DNA of 64,000 nucleotides from Ruania albidiflava DSM 18029 (GCF_000421225.1 NZ_ATWL01000006.1:124001-188000), one strand, 5' to 3'. Counted from the stretch's first letter, positions 43,991 to 53,339 are shown. Translations and numbers: made by a program. Notes: generated by a model not told the origin, from the letters alone.

Positions 43991-45348
43991 GACGTGGCCT
44001 CCTCAGCAGTGGGCCAGCTGTTCTCGATGTCGGTGGTGACCTGCTCGGCGGTCCTGTCACCGCTGAGCCACTGGACCATGCCGGTCCAGAACGTCCCACC
44101 ACCGACCGCGTTCGGCATCAGGTCCGACCCGTCGTAGCGGAACACGTCCGCCGCCGAGACGATCTGCGCCGTCTGCCTGGTGATGTCGTCCGGGTACTGG
44201 TCGGTGTCGAAAGTGGTGTGCGGGGAGAGCCACCCGCCGCCGGCGGCCCAGGGCCCGCCGAACTCCGGTGAGGTGATGAACTGCATCACGGCGACCGAGT
44301 CCGGGTCGTTGCCGTTCATCAGTGCGGCAAGGTCACCGCCTCCGAGCACCGGTTGTCCGTCGTAGTCGCCGTCGGTGGACCGGGGGAAGACGAAGATGCC
44401 GACCTCCTCGTCCAGGTTCTCCTGGACGTCCTCGGGGAAGAACCCGGTGACGAAGTTGCCCTGCCGCTCCAGCAGACAGCCGGGCGGGTCCTCGAAGGCC
44501 GGAAGCATCGCCTCGCTGAACGATGTGGACAGGATCGCGCTGGTGCCGCCGTACACGTTGTCCGGGGTGTTCACCAGCTCGCCGTAGGCGTCGAACGCTG
44601 CGATCACCCGGTCGTCGTTGAACGGGATCTCGTGCGAGGTCCACTGGTCGTACACGTCCGGTCCCCAGAGCCGGAGCATGTACTCCTCGATCCAGTCGGT
44701 ACCCACCCACCCGGTGGCCTGGTCGGCGTTCCACCCCATGCACCAGGGGGTGGTGCCGGTGTCCCGGATCTGGGTTGCGATCTCGGCGAGCTCGTCCAGG
44801 TCGGCAGGATCGGTGTCATACCCGCCGTCGGTGTAGGCCTGCAGCGGGTACCAGACGATGGATTTCACCGCCATCCGCATCGGCGCACCGTAGATGCGGC
44901 CGTCCTGCGCAGTGGCGGCATCGAGGAAGCCGGGCACGAGCGTCTGGTCCAAGGAGTCCATGTCCAGGAACAGGTCGGCCGGCTGCACCGTACCGGCCTC
45001 CGCCTGCTCCAGCAGACCGCCCGGCTGGGGGAAGATCGCGATGTCCGGCGCCTGCCCGGACCCGACCCGCGCACGGATCGTGTTCGTGAAGTCCTGGTCC
45101 GAGGTGTACTGGACGGTGGTCCCGGTACGCTCGCTGAGCTCGGCGAGCGACTCGTTGAACAGGGTCGCCTCGTCACCACCGAAGGCACCTAGGATGGTGA
45201 CCACCCCGTCCGCATCGGTCTCCGCGTTGTCCGGACCGAACCCGCCCTCACCGGCTGTGCTGGGCGGTTGCAGGCAGCCTGCGAGCAGCAGGGTCGCCGT
45301 AGCGAGGCCGCAGCTGGCCGCCAGGGTGCGCCGGGGAGACACGCTCAT
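43987..45348 (-). CDS. Sugar-binding lipoprotein of ABC importer
   Basis: This 453-aa extracytoplasmic binding protein (SBP family 1) has a lipoprotein signal ending LLLAGCLQ (Cys25). The mature chain starts VVTILGAFGGDEATLFNESL and contains aromatic residues suited to stacking on sugars (WCMGWNADQATGWVG). Resemblance to AglE suggests alpha-glucosides, but no glycosidase or LacI regulator is adjacent to support that. GAAGGAG precedes the ATG. Confidence 0.88.
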   Translation of the reverse strand: MSVSPRRTLAASCGLATATLLLAGCLQPPSTAGEGGFGPDNAETDADGVVTILGAFGGDEATLFNESLAELSERTGTTVQYTSDQDFTNTIRARVGSGQAPDIAIFPQPGGLLEQAEAGTVQPADLFLDMDSLDQTLVPGFLDAATAQDGRIYGAPMRMAVKSIVWYPLQAYTDGGYDTDPADLDELAEIATQIRDTGTTPWCMGWNADQATGWVGTDWIEEYMLRLWGPDVYDQWTSHEIPFNDDRVIAAFDAYGELVNTPDNVYGGTSAILSTSFSEAMLPAFEDPPGCLLERQGNFVTGFFPEDVQENLDEEVGIFVFPRSTDGDYDGQPVLGGGDLAALMNGNDPDSVAVMQFITSPEFGGPWAAGGGWLSPHTTFDTDQYPDDITRQTAQIVSAADVFRYDGSDLMPNAVGGGTFWTGMVQWLSGDRTAEQVTTDIENSWPTAEEATS

Positions 45349-45397
45349 CAGGACTCCTTCATCCTGGCGCCGCGGGACCGACGCTCATGATGGCTGA

Positions 45398-45426
45398 ACG
45401 CTAGACCCGGCAGCCTGGTCCGGCAA
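45398..45426 (-). promoter_or_regulatory. Promoter of the sugar importer operon
   Basis: On the minus strand TTGCCG (45426-45421) and TAGCGT (45403-45398) are 17 bases apart, giving a start about 40 bases before the binding-protein ATG. No LacI-type palindrome was recognised in the short leader. Confidence 0.55.
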
Positions 45427-45444
45427 CAGGAACGGGGGCCAGGC

Positions 45445-46218
45445 TCAGCGCTCGGGGAGGGCTGCCTCGCCGCCGGCGCTGTCCTGGCCGCCGGCGCTGT
45501 CCTGGCTGGCGGCACTGTCCTGGCTGGCGGCACTGTCCTGGCTGGCGGCACTCGCCCGCTGCTGCGCCAGCCGACGCATCGTGAGCAGCACCGGGTCGGT
45601 GAGCAGCGTCCCGACCACCACGTGGCGCACCGCGGCGCCCGGATCGGCGGGCACAGCGGCGATGTCGGCGGCGGCCACTCCGTCAGCCGCCTGGGCCAAG
45701 GCGCCCAGATGGTCGTCGGTCAGGTCGATCCCGGCCGCGTCGGCTGCGCGGAGCTGGTCGGCGAGCCGGTGCACCAGCGGCTCGTCGGTGGTGCACCAGC
45801 CGCGACCCGCAGCCAGCTCTGCGGCGCGGGCTACCCAGGGGTCAGCCGATGCGGCCGCCGACGCCGCGGCCGGGTGGGCCCGCTCTCCGCAGGGCCCCTC
45901 CCCTTCGGCCTGCTCCCCGCCCGGCCGCAGGTGCCCGCCCTCATCGACGAGCAGCACGTCCTGGGCAGCACCGAGGAGCTCGTGCCGGGTGGCCGGCGGG
46001 TGGTCGAGGACCTCGAGCACGTCCCGGACAGAACCGAGACTCAGGCCCGCGGACTCGGTCAGCGCCCGGACCAGGCGGACCCGCTCGACGTGCGTACCGT
46101 CGTAGACGGCCTGGGTACGAGCGGTGGACCGCCCCGGGTGCAGCAGCCCTTCACGCAGGTAGTACTTCAGCGTGGCGAGCGGAACGGCGGTCTGCTCCGC
46201 CAGCTTCGAGATCCGCAT
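45445..46218 (-). CDS. MerR-family regulator with repetitive tail
   Basis: This 257-aa protein has an N-terminal MerR HTH (MRISKLAEQTAVPLATLKYYLREG in part: ATLKYYLREGLL) and a helical C-terminal domain. The C-terminus carries a six-residue repeat (SAASQD/SAGGQD) encoded by an 18-bp minisatellite. GAGGGAG precedes the ATG at 46218. It diverges from the DUF4188 gene across an 87-base region with two operator-like repeats, so it probably controls both. Confidence 0.82.
   Translation of the reverse strand: MRISKLAEQTAVPLATLKYYLREGLLHPGRSTARTQAVYDGTHVERVRLVRALTESAGLSLGSVRDVLEVLDHPPATRHELLGAAQDVLLVDEGGHLRPGGEQAEGEGPCGERAHPAAASAAASADPWVARAAELAAGRGWCTTDEPLVHRLADQLRAADAAGIDLTDDHLGALAQAADGVAAADIAAVPADPGAAVRHVVVGTLLTDPVLLTMRRLAQQRASAASQDSAASQDSAASQDSAGGQDSAGGEAALPER
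45469..45552 (-). repeat. 18-bp minisatellite in the MerR gene, 4.7 units
   Basis: Units at 45469-45486 and 45487-45504 are identical (GCCGCCGGCGCTGTCCTG), as are those at 45505-45522 and 45523-45540 (GCTGGCGGCACTGTCCTG), with twelve bases of a further unit. Each unit adds six residues, so copy changes keep the frame. Confidence 0.92.
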
Positions 46219-46239
46219 GCACTCTCCCTCGCTGAGCCC

Positions 46240-46289
46240 TTGACACTGGAGAGTGTAACTATCCATTATTGGAGAGTGACACTATCTAA
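46240..46289 (+). promoter_or_regulatory. Divergent promoter with repeated MerR-type operator
   Basis: TTGACA (46240-46245) and CATTAT (46264-46269) are 18 bases apart. Between them ACACT-GGAG-AGTGT (46243-46256) forms a dyad. A second copy of the surrounding sequence, GGAGAGTG followed by ACTATC, starts at 46271, 23 bases after the first at 46248, giving two phased sites. This suits a MerR dimer controlling the DUF4188 gene and itself. Confidence 0.6.
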
Positions 46290-46305
46290 TAATGGGAGAC
46301 GACCA

Positions 46306-46836
46306 GTGACGACACTGACCACCCACCGGCTGGAGGGCGACCTGGCGGTGTTCCTCATCGGCGCCCGGGTGCTCAGACCGTGGCGACCCGACGCCTGGTT
46401 CCCCGCGTTCGCTGCGATGGGACCGATGCTCGCCGAGCTGGCCCGCGAGCCCGAGGCCGGACTGCTGCACGCGCGTACGGCGATCGACGCGGACCTGCGC
46501 GGGGTCACCGTGGTGCAGTACTGGCGCAGCATCGAGGACATCTACCGCTACGCCAACGACCGGGAGCGCCAGCACCGGCCCGCCTGGCTCGCCTTCTACC
46601 GCCGCGCCCGCCGCGTACCAGGCGCCGTGCAGGTCTGGCACGAGTCCTACGCGGTGCCCGCCGGCGGCCACGAGAGTCTCTACTCCGACGCACCTCGGCC
46701 GTTCGGCCTCGCCCGGGCGACCGGCAGCATCGCCGCCGCCCGGCGCGGACGTACTGCGCGGGATCGGCTCCGGAACCCGGTGGCGCCGGGCCCCGCTGCA
46801 GCACAGCGCGAACCCTCGCCGGCGGAGCGGAGCTAG
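46306..46836 (+). CDS. DUF4188-family protein (monooxygenase-like)
   Basis: This 176-aa protein matches DUF4188, a dimeric alpha-beta-barrel-like family related to heme- or cofactor-independent monooxygenases: [21 protein letters not shown] near the start (in part [13 protein letters not shown]) and [15 protein letters not shown] in the middle. The GTG start has TGGGAG upstream. It is divergent from a MerR regulator, a pairing seen for stress- or drug-induced genes. Its stop overlaps that of lpd by two bases. Confidence 0.78.
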   Translation: MTTLTTHRLEGDLAVFLIGARVLRPWRPDAWFPAFAAMGPMLAELAREPEAGLLHARTAIDADLRGVTVVQYWRSIEDIYRYANDRERQHRPAWLAFYRRARRVPGAVQVWHESYAVPAGGHESLYSDAPRPFGLARATGSIAAARRGRTARDRLRNPVAPGPAAAQREPSPAERS

Positions 46837-48233
46837 AGGTTGAGCATGTGCCCGGAGATCCCGTGCACGGCCTCCTTGATCGCCTCACCGAGGGTCGGGT
46901 GGGCGAAGATGTTCCGGGAGACCTCGTCTGCGGTGAGGTCCCAGCGCTGGGCGAGGTTGAGCACCGGCAGCAGCTCGGTGACGTCCGGGCCGATCATGTG
47001 CGCGCCGATGATCTCGTTGTACGTCGAGTCGGCCACGACCTTCACGAAGCCGACCGCCTCGCCCAGGCCCGCCGCCTTCCCGTTCGCGCTGAACGGGAAC
47101 TTGGCGGTCTTCACGTCGTAGCCGCGCTCCTTGGCCTGCTCCTCGGTGTAGCCGAAGGAAGCGATCTGCGGCTGGCAGTAGGTGGCGCGGGGGATGAAGT
47201 CGAACTCGATCTCCATCGTCTCCGCACCGGCGATCGTCTCCGCGGCCACCACTCCCATGGCCTCGGCGGTGTGGGCGAGCATCAGCTTGCCGGTCACGTC
47301 GCCGATCGCGTAGACGTTCTCCACGTTGGTGCGGCCACGGGCGTCCACCGCGATCGCACCGCGCTCGGTGGTCTGCACCCCGATGGTCTCCAGGCCGTAG
47401 CCCTCCAACCGCGGTGCGAACCCGATGGCGGAGAGCAGCCGGTCCGCCTCCAGCACCTGCGACTCACCACCGGCTGCGGGGCTCACGGTGACCTTCACCC
47501 CGGAACCGGTGTCCTCCACGCCCTCGACCTTGGTGGAGGTCATCACCTTCACACCGAGCTTCTTGTAGTGCCGGGCGAGCTCCTTGGAGACCTCCGGGTC
47601 CTCGGTGGGCACCATCCGGTCGAGGAACTCCACGATGGTCACGTCCACGCCGAAGTTCTTCAGGATGTAGGCGAACTCCACGCCGATGGCGCCCGACCCG
47701 GCGATGATGATCGAACCGGGGAGCTCGGCGTCGAGGATCTGCTCCTCGTAGGTGACCACGTTCTTGCTCACCTGCACACCCGGGAGCATCTTCGTGGTCG
47801 CACCGGTGGCGATGATCAGCTGGGAGAACTCGATGTCGGAGGTGGCGCCGTCATCGGCCTGGACCGACAGCGTCGTCGGCGAGGTGATCGTGCCCCAGCC
47901 GTCGATCTCGGTGATCTTGTTCTTCTTCATCAGGAAGTGCACACCCTTGACGATGCCGGCCGACACCTGCCGGCTGCGGGCGTGGGTCGGCTCGTAGGAC
48001 ATGGTGGCATCACCGGTGATACCGAACTTTTCCTTCTCGTGGGTGAGCACGTGCGCAAGCTCCGCGTTGCGCAGCAGCGCCTTGGACGGGATGCAGCCCA
48101 CGTTCAGGCAGACACCGCCCCAGTACTGCTTCTCCACCACCGCGACCGACTTGCCCAGCTGGGCCGCGCGAATGGCGGCGATGTATCCACCGGGACCGGC
48201 TCCGAGAACAACGACGTCATACTGTGCAGTCAC
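46833..48233 (-). CDS. lpd: Dihydrolipoyl dehydrogenase (E3)
   Basis: This 466-aa flavoprotein reoxidises lipoamide in 2-oxoacid dehydrogenase complexes. The FAD motif [11 protein letters not shown], the redox disulfide [13 protein letters not shown] (two Cys about residues 42 and 47), the NAD motif [10 protein letters not shown] and the C-terminal His-Glu pair in [11 protein letters not shown] are all present. The GTG at 48233 has TAGAGT ending seven bases upstream (leaderless). No other complex component is adjacent; it probably serves the bkd E1/E2 operon and others. Confidence 0.95.
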   Translation of the reverse strand: MTAQYDVVVLGAGPGGYIAAIRAAQLGKSVAVVEKQYWGGVCLNVGCIPSKALLRNAELAHVLTHEKEKFGITGDATMSYEPTHARSRQVSAGIVKGVHFLMKKNKITEIDGWGTITSPTTLSVQADDGATSDIEFSQLIIATGATTKMLPGVQVSKNVVTYEEQILDAELPGSIIIAGSGAIGVEFAYILKNFGVDVTIVEFLDRMVPTEDPEVSKELARHYKKLGVKVMTSTKVEGVEDTGSGVKVTVSPAAGGESQVLEADRLLSAIGFAPRLEGYGLETIGVQTTERGAIAVDARGRTNVENVYAIGDVTGKLMLAHTAEAMGVVAAETIAGAETMEIEFDFIPRATYCQPQIASFGYTEEQAKERGYDVKTAKFPFSANGKAAGLGEAVGFVKVVADSTYNEIIGAHMIGPDVTELLPVLNLAQRWDLTADEVSRNIFAHPTLGEAIKEAVHGISGHMLNL

Positions 48234-48478
48234 GGTGCCGACTCTACTGCCGCAGGCCGATCCGTGGCAGCGGGATCGGTGAGCCATTGGTCACACCCGT
48301 GGCCACACGCGTACTGCACGTGCCCTCCGGGTCGACGGCGTAGCTCACCGGGGCAGGTCAGGCTCACCGCGTCGGCGCTGTGGGTTGCAGTCGAGCTGCT
48401 GGAGCAGTCCAGCGTCCGTAGTCAAGCCGGCACAGCTAGCACATGGCACGTGGCGGCACGCCGCCCGGCTGTGCGCAG

Positions 48479-48543
48479 GTGACATCTGCACACCTCGGGC
48501 CTAGAGTTCGGGTAGCCGAAGTTTGGATCCCCGAACTTCGGCT
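48479..48543 (+). promoter_or_regulatory. mntH promoter and start-site dyad
   Basis: GTGACA (48479-48484) and TAGAGT (48502-48507) are 17 bases apart. Just downstream AGCCGAAGTT (48514-48523) and AACTTCGGCT (48534-48543) form a perfect 10-bp dyad with a 10-base centre, overlapped by TTCGG-GTAG-CCGAA (48507-48520). Placed at the transcription start, it could bind a metalloregulator such as MntR/DtxR family or form an RNA hairpin. It does not match the classical DtxR box. Confidence 0.65.
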
Positions 48544-48573
48544 CGTGGATGACCTGCTCAGGACCCGAAACAG

Positions 48574-49950
48574 ATGGAGCGAGACGACACAGTGACCGGT
48601 GAGGAGTCCCCCGCCCCGGGGCAGCCCGCGACCGTAGCCCCTGGCACTGCCGACACAGCTGGCACCCCGACATCGGGTGCGTGGGAGAACGATGGACAAA
48701 CGACCTCGGGCCACAGCTCCGGTCGCACGCGACGACCACGCCCGCACGGTCGTCTGGTGCCGCTGCTGGGTCCCGCGTTCGTGGCCGCGATCGCATATGT
48801 GGACCCCGGGAACGTCGCCGCGAACCTCACCGCTGGCGCCCGCTACGGCTACCTGCTGCTGTGGGTGCTGGTCGCAGCGAACGCGATGGCAGTGCTGGTG
48901 CAGTACCAGTCAGCGAAGCTGGGTCTGGTCACCGGGCGCACGATGCCTGAGCTGCTCCGGGACCGCCTGCGTCGCGGACCACGGCTGGCCTACTGGGCAC
49001 AGGCCGAGCTGGTCGCCGCGGCCACCGACCTCGCCGAGGTGATCGGTGGTGCGATCGCACTGCACCTGCTCTTCGGGCTGCCGCTGCTCTGGGGCGGGCT
49101 GATCGTGGCGGTGGTCTCCATGGCGCTGCTGCTGGTGCAGGACCGGCACGGTCAGCGGCGGTTCGAGCACGTGATCCTCGCCCTGCTCGCAGTGATCACG
49201 GTCGGTTTCGTGGCCGGCCTGTTCGTCGCCCCACCGGACCCGGCCGAGATGGCCGGGGGGCTGCTCCCCCGGTTCGCCGGCACCGACAGCGTGGTGCTGG
49301 CCGCCGGGATGCTCGGTGCCACGGTGATGCCGCACGCCATCTACGTGCACTCCGCCCTGGCCCGGGACCGGCACGGACACGCCCGCACCTCGCGGCTGCG
49401 CCGCCGGCTGCTCAGCGCCACCCGGTGGGACGTGATCATCGCGCTGGCAGTGGCCGGGTGTGTGAACATCGCGATGCTGCTGCTGGCTGCATCGAGCCTG
49501 CAGGGGGTGAGCGGGACGGACTCGATCGAGGGCGCCCACGCCGCAGTCACAGCAGCTCTGGGCCCCGGGATCGGCATCGCCTTCGCGATCGGGCTGCTCG
49601 CCTCCGGCCTGGCCTCCACCTCGATCGGCTGCTACGCAGGTGCCACGATCATGGCCGGGCTGCTGCACAAGCGGATCCCGGTGCTGGTACGGCGCGCGAT
49701 CACCGCGGTCCCGGCGCTCGTGCTGCTCGCCGTGGGGGTGGACGCTACCTGGGCGCTCGTGGTCTCCCAGGTGGTGCTCAGCTTCGGTATCCCGTTCGCA
49801 CTGGTGCCCCTGCTCCGACTGACCTCGGACCGGTCGGTGATGGGCAGCTCTGCCAGCGGCACCGGGGTGCGCTGGGTGCTGGCCGTCGTCGTGGTCGCAG
49901 TGGTGGCGTTGAACCTGGCCCTGGTGGTGCTCACGCTCGCCGGCGGGTGA
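48574..49950 (+). CDS. mntH: NRAMP-family Mn/Fe transporter
   Basis: This 458-aa proton-coupled divalent-metal importer has 11 helices after a 60-residue hydrophilic N-terminus. The metal site is conserved: DPGN at 77-80 in helix 1 (Asp77, Asn80) and MPH (252-254) in helix 6, with the usual Met giving selectivity for transition metals. The start could also be the GTG at 48592, which has GGAG upstream. A large dyad marks the promoter. Confidence 0.92.
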   Translation: MERDDTVTGEESPAPGQPATVAPGTADTAGTPTSGAWENDGQTTSGHSSGRTRRPRPHGRLVPLLGPAFVAAIAYVDPGNVAANLTAGARYGYLLLWVLVAANAMAVLVQYQSAKLGLVTGRTMPELLRDRLRRGPRLAYWAQAELVAAATDLAEVIGGAIALHLLFGLPLLWGGLIVAVVSMALLLVQDRHGQRRFEHVILALLAVITVGFVAGLFVAPPDPAEMAGGLLPRFAGTDSVVLAAGMLGATVMPHAIYVHSALARDRHGHARTSRLRRRLLSATRWDVIIALAVAGCVNIAMLLLAASSLQGVSGTDSIEGAHAAVTAALGPGIGIAFAIGLLASGLASTSIGCYAGATIMAGLLHKRIPVLVRRAITAVPALVLLAVGVDATWALVVSQVVLSFGIPFALVPLLRLTSDRSVMGSSASGTGVRWVLAVVVVAVVALNLALVVLTLAGG

Positions 49951-49961
49951 ACCGCACGTGC

Positions 49962-50001
49962 GCAGCGCCGCCCCGGGCACACCCGCTCGGACAGGCGCTG
50001 C
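49962..50001. terminator. Hairpin after mntH
   Basis: GCAGCGCC (49962-49969) pairs with GGCGCTGC (49994-50001) across a 24-base loop, 12 bases after the mntH stop. No T-tract follows. Confidence 0.45.
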
Positions 50002-50122
50002 ACGCGCACCTGCGCCTCCCCATGGTCAGTTACGGTGGATCTCTGCGGGCCGGGCACAGAACACGAACCGCTCCCGCCAATTCCAGGTAACGTTTCGTTC
50101 AACCGAGCGGATGGAGGACCGA

Positions 50123-50578
50123 ATGGTCGCGCTGGAGCGAGTCGAGTGGGCGAACCCCGACCTGCAGCGGCTGGTCGCGGCACAGAAGGCTGAGATCGAC
50201 GCCCGGTACGAGGACACAGAGGAGGTGCCCGACGTCGACCCGGCCACGGTCAAGGGCGCAGTGGTCGCCCGCGTGGACGAGCAGGTCGTGGCCTCCGGCA
50301 TCCTCACCCACCCGGTGCCCTCCTTCGCGGAGAACACTGCCGAGCTCGGCCGGATGTTCGTCGAGCCCGAGTACCGCCGTCGCGGCATCGCGAAGGAGCT
50401 GCTCCGCGAGCTGGAGGCGATCGCCGTCGAGCTCAAGCTGGAACAGCTGGTGCTGGAGACCGGTATCAAGCAGCCGGAGGCCATCGGCCTGTACACCTCC
50501 GAGGGGTACCGGATCATCGACAACTACCCGCCGTACGAGGACTCCCCGGACTCCCGCTGCTTCGCCAAGGCCCTCTGA
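50123..50578 (+). CDS. GNAT-family N-acetyltransferase
   Basis: This 151-aa acetyltransferase has the acetyl-CoA loop RRRGIAKELLRELE (motif Q/R-x-x-G-x-A) near 91-104 after the ELGRMFVEPEY strand, and the GLYTSEGYRIIDNYPPY C-terminal motif common to actinobacterial GNATs. GGAGGACCGA precedes the ATG. The acceptor substrate cannot be named. Confidence 0.88.
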   Translation: MVALERVEWANPDLQRLVAAQKAEIDARYEDTEEVPDVDPATVKGAVVARVDEQVVASGILTHPVPSFAENTAELGRMFVEPEYRRRGIAKELLRELEAIAVELKLEQLVLETGIKQPEAIGLYTSEGYRIIDNYPPYEDSPDSRCFAKAL

Positions 50579-50615
50579 CTCGGCACCGACGCCCGCCGAC
50601 CCACGGGCAAGGCGG

Positions 50616-51266
50616 TCAGCTCGGGTCCCGGAACGCGCTCTGGTGCGCTGCCAGCAGCAGCCAGAGCAGGCACGCCACGCGCGCCACAGTCGCCAGCGGA
50701 CTGAGCTCGCCGAACGCCAGCACCGCCATCGCGGCGACTGCGAACCAGCCCGCGAGCACACCGTAGACCCGCAGCGTCGGCGACCAGAACAGCGAGCGGG
50801 CCAGCCAGGCGACATACAGCCCGAGCGTGCCGATGTGCAGCACCCCGCCACAGAGCCAGGAGGCGGTGTGCAGCACGTGGATCACGCTGTCGCTGGCCAC
50901 CGGGGCGACCACTGCGAGCGCGAACCCGGCCAGCGCGGCCAGGGTCAGGGCCGCCACTGCCACCAGCAGCGCGAACCGTATCCGCCGCAGCGAGTGCACC
51001 ACGTGCGGCACGTACGCGCCATAGATGTACAGCGCAGCGGCTGCCACCAGGTCGCTGGCCGCCACCCCGAACACTGCGGCCACGTGCGTGGCAAGGTAGG
51101 CCGGGGCCTCCGGCAGACCGGGCTGGGGCACCGGGCTCTTGCTCAGTGGCCCCAGCAGCAGGGCGCCGACGGCTGAGGCAACGAGGAGCACCAGGCAGGC
51201 GAGCATCACCACAGCACCGGCACCTCCGCCGGCACGCTGCAGCGGCGGGGGCTCCGCCTCGTGCAT
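50616..51266 (-). CDS. Hypothetical multi-pass membrane protein
   Basis: This 216-aa protein has six hydrophobic segments (about 17-40, 57-82, 92-118, 125-148, 155-180 and 185-207). No family was recognised. GGAGG lies four bases before the ATG at 51266. It sits downstream of the response regulator on the same strand with a 102-base gap and may belong to that transcript. Confidence 0.6.
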   Translation of the reverse strand: MHEAEPPPLQRAGGGAGAVVMLACLVLLVASAVGALLLGPLSKSPVPQPGLPEAPAYLATHVAAVFGVAASDLVAAAALYIYGAYVPHVVHSLRRIRFALLVAVAALTLAALAGFALAVVAPVASDSVIHVLHTASWLCGGVLHIGTLGLYVAWLARSLFWSPTLRVYGVLAGWFAVAAMAVLAFGELSPLATVARVACLLWLLLAAHQSAFRDPS

Positions 51267-51368
51267 CACGCCTCCACGTCATCGGGTGACGACACGGTAG
51301 CCGGTGCTGCTTGCACAGGCCTGACGTGCGCACCCGCGCTGCGGCATGTCCGCCCGCGGGGGAGCCGG

Positions 51369-52028
51369 TCACTCTCCTGGCCGCACCAGCCCGGTCTCGT
51401 AGGCGAGCACCACCAACCCGGCACGGTCACGTACCCCGGTCCGGGCGAGCAGCCGGCTCACGTAGGTGCGTGCGGTGGCCGGGCTCAGATAGAGCTCGAC
51501 GGCGATCTCGTCGTTGGTCAGTCCCCGTCCGACCGCGGTGAGCACCTCCCGCTCCCGGTCGCTCAGCTGAGCCAGCGGCGTGGCGTCCACCACGGACGCC
51601 GAGTGCGCCGCAGCGGACCTGACCAGCGTGCGGGCCGCCGTCGGGGAGAAGATCGGCTCGCCGGCAGCCACCAGGCGCACCGACTCCCGCAACCGGCCCG
51701 GGGAGACGTCCTTGAGCAGGTAGCCGGCCGCCCCGGCGCGGATCGCGGCGAGGATCTCGGCGTCCTCGTCGAAGGTGGTGAGGATGACCACGCGCACGTC
51801 GGCAAGCTCCGGGTCGGCAGCGATCGCCTGGGTGGCCTCGATCCCGTCCAGCTCGGGCATGCGCAGGTCCATCAGCACCACGTCCGGGCGGGTGCGGCGG
51901 ACCTCGGCCAGGCCGGCACGCCCGGTGCCCGCCTCGGCGACCACCTCGATGTCGCCGTCGTGGGTGGCCAGGGCGCGCAGCCCGGTACGCACCACAGCAG
52001 AGTCGTCCACCAGCGCGAGGGTGATCAT
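51369..52028 (-). CDS. NarL/LuxR-type response regulator
   Basis: This 219-aa regulator has a receiver domain with acidic pocket VDDS (Asp8, Asp9), phospho-acceptor Asp54 in LMDLRMPEL and Lys at 105 region (LLKDVSPG), and a C-terminal LuxR HTH (LSDREREVLTAVGRGLTNDEIAVEL in part). Its ATG overlaps the kinase stop as ATGA, so the two are a cognate pair. Targets are unknown; the divergent multicopper oxidase operon is the obvious candidate. Confidence 0.92.
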   Translation of the reverse strand: MITLALVDDSAVVRTGLRALATHDGDIEVVAEAGTGRAGLAEVRRTRPDVVLMDLRMPELDGIEATQAIAADPELADVRVVILTTFDEDAEILAAIRAGAAGYLLKDVSPGRLRESVRLVAAGEPIFSPTAARTLVRSAAAHSASVVDATPLAQLSDREREVLTAVGRGLTNDEIAVELYLSPATARTYVSRLLARTGVRDRAGLVVLAYETGLVRPGE

Positions 52029-53161
52029 GGTCCCAGCCTGGCGGGAAGATCGGCGGACACCGCGTAGCCGCCCCCGGTCTGGGAACCTGCGATCACCGTT
52101 CCGCCGAGCAGCCGGGCCCGTTCCACCATGCCGGCGATACCGTGCCCCGCGGGTGCTGCACTTCCCCGGCCGTCGTCGCGCACCTCGATCCGGAGCCGGT
52201 CACCGGCCAGCCGCACGTGCACCCGCACCGTGGTCGCGGCAGCGTGCCGGAGCACGTTGGTCAGCGCCTCCTGCACGATCCGGTAGGCGGCCGCCTCGAT
52301 CGGGACCGACAGCCCGCCCTCCGGTACCCGCTGCTCCAGCTCGACGGCGATTCCCACCTCTCGTAGTGCGGCCGCCAGGGCAGGCAGGCCGGCCAGGCCC
52401 GGCGGGTCGGTGGTGACCGGGGCGTCCAGGTCGGTGTCGCTGCGCAACAGTCGGACGGTGCCGCGCAGGTCACGCATGGCGGGACCGATGACCTGCTGGA
52501 CCTGCTGGAGCGCACGGCGAGCTGCGCCGTCATCGACCCCGATCGCCTCCTCGGCCACGTGCGCGTGCACCGACACCACCGACAGGGTGTGCCCGATCAC
52601 GTCGTGCAGGTCGCGGGCGAGCTGCACACGTTCCGCCTGGGCACGGGTGCGCACCTGCTGCACAGCTGCCTCGGCGGTCAGGTCGGCGATCCGCTCGGCC
52701 TGCTGCCGCGCCTCCCGCCGCAGCCGCACGCTCACCCCGAGGGCGACGGCCGCGGCGATCAGTGCCACGTTGGTGATCACCTCGTAGGAGGCGAGGTAGG
52801 TGGTGGGCAGGCCTTCACGCACCCGGAAGAAGGCGGACACTGCGGTGAGCACGCTGCCGCCGACCACTGCGACGAGGGTGTGCCGCTGCTCCGCACAGGA
52901 GTACAGCGCTGCGACGGCGGGCAGGGCGATGCCGATCGGCGGGTAGTCGAGGGCGTAGTAGGCGAAGATCCCCAGCACGGTCAGGGCGAGCACCACCCGG
53001 GGTGCCTGACGCCGCCACACCATCGCTGCGCCGAAGCCGAGCGCGAACAGGTACGCCCACGGGCTCTGCGCGACCTGCTGCTGCCAGTCGGCGGCGATCA
53101 CCAGCGCGACGCCGAGGACGATCCCGGCACCGAGCAGCAGGTCCGTCACGCGAGGGTTCAC
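52025..53161 (-). CDS. Sensor histidine kinase (HisKA_3 type)
   Basis: This 378-aa membrane kinase has about five N-terminal helices (8-150) with almost no extracellular loop, a coiled linker, and the HisKA_3 box RDLHDVIGHTLS with phospho-acceptor His186, then an ATPase domain (QEALTNVLRHA, DDGRGSAAPAGHGIAGM). Such short-loop kinases usually sense membrane-level signals. The GTG start has TAGGCT ending six bases upstream (leaderless). It diverges from the 53340 gene by 178 bases. Confidence 0.9.
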   Translation of the reverse strand: MNPRVTDLLLGAGIVLGVALVIAADWQQQVAQSPWAYLFALGFGAAMVWRRQAPRVVLALTVLGIFAYYALDYPPIGIALPAVAALYSCAEQRHTLVAVVGGSVLTAVSAFFRVREGLPTTYLASYEVITNVALIAAAVALGVSVRLRREARQQAERIADLTAEAAVQQVRTRAQAERVQLARDLHDVIGHTLSVVSVHAHVAEEAIGVDDGAARRALQQVQQVIGPAMRDLRGTVRLLRSDTDLDAPVTTDPPGLAGLPALAAALREVGIAVELEQRVPEGGLSVPIEAAAYRIVQEALTNVLRHAAATTVRVHVRLAGDRLRIEVRDDGRGSAAPAGHGIAGMVERARLLGGTVIAGSQTGGGYAVSADLPARLGP

Positions 53162-53339
53162 ACCGGCAGCCTACGGACCGGTCCGTCCCGGCGGGATCGT
53201 CCCGGCGACGGAGACACAGGTCGCTCCGGGGCGACACCCGCCTCCTCAGCAGGCGACCGGTCGTTGCCGCAGCAGGCGAGGCGGATCGACGACAGCAGGC
53301 GGATGTGCCACCCGGGTGGCTGTTCCTAGCGTCGAGGAC

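Noticed and set aside
45469-45552. Possible CRISPR array
   Set aside because: Units are contiguous 18-mers inside a coding frame without spacers; no cas gene is present anywhere in the window.
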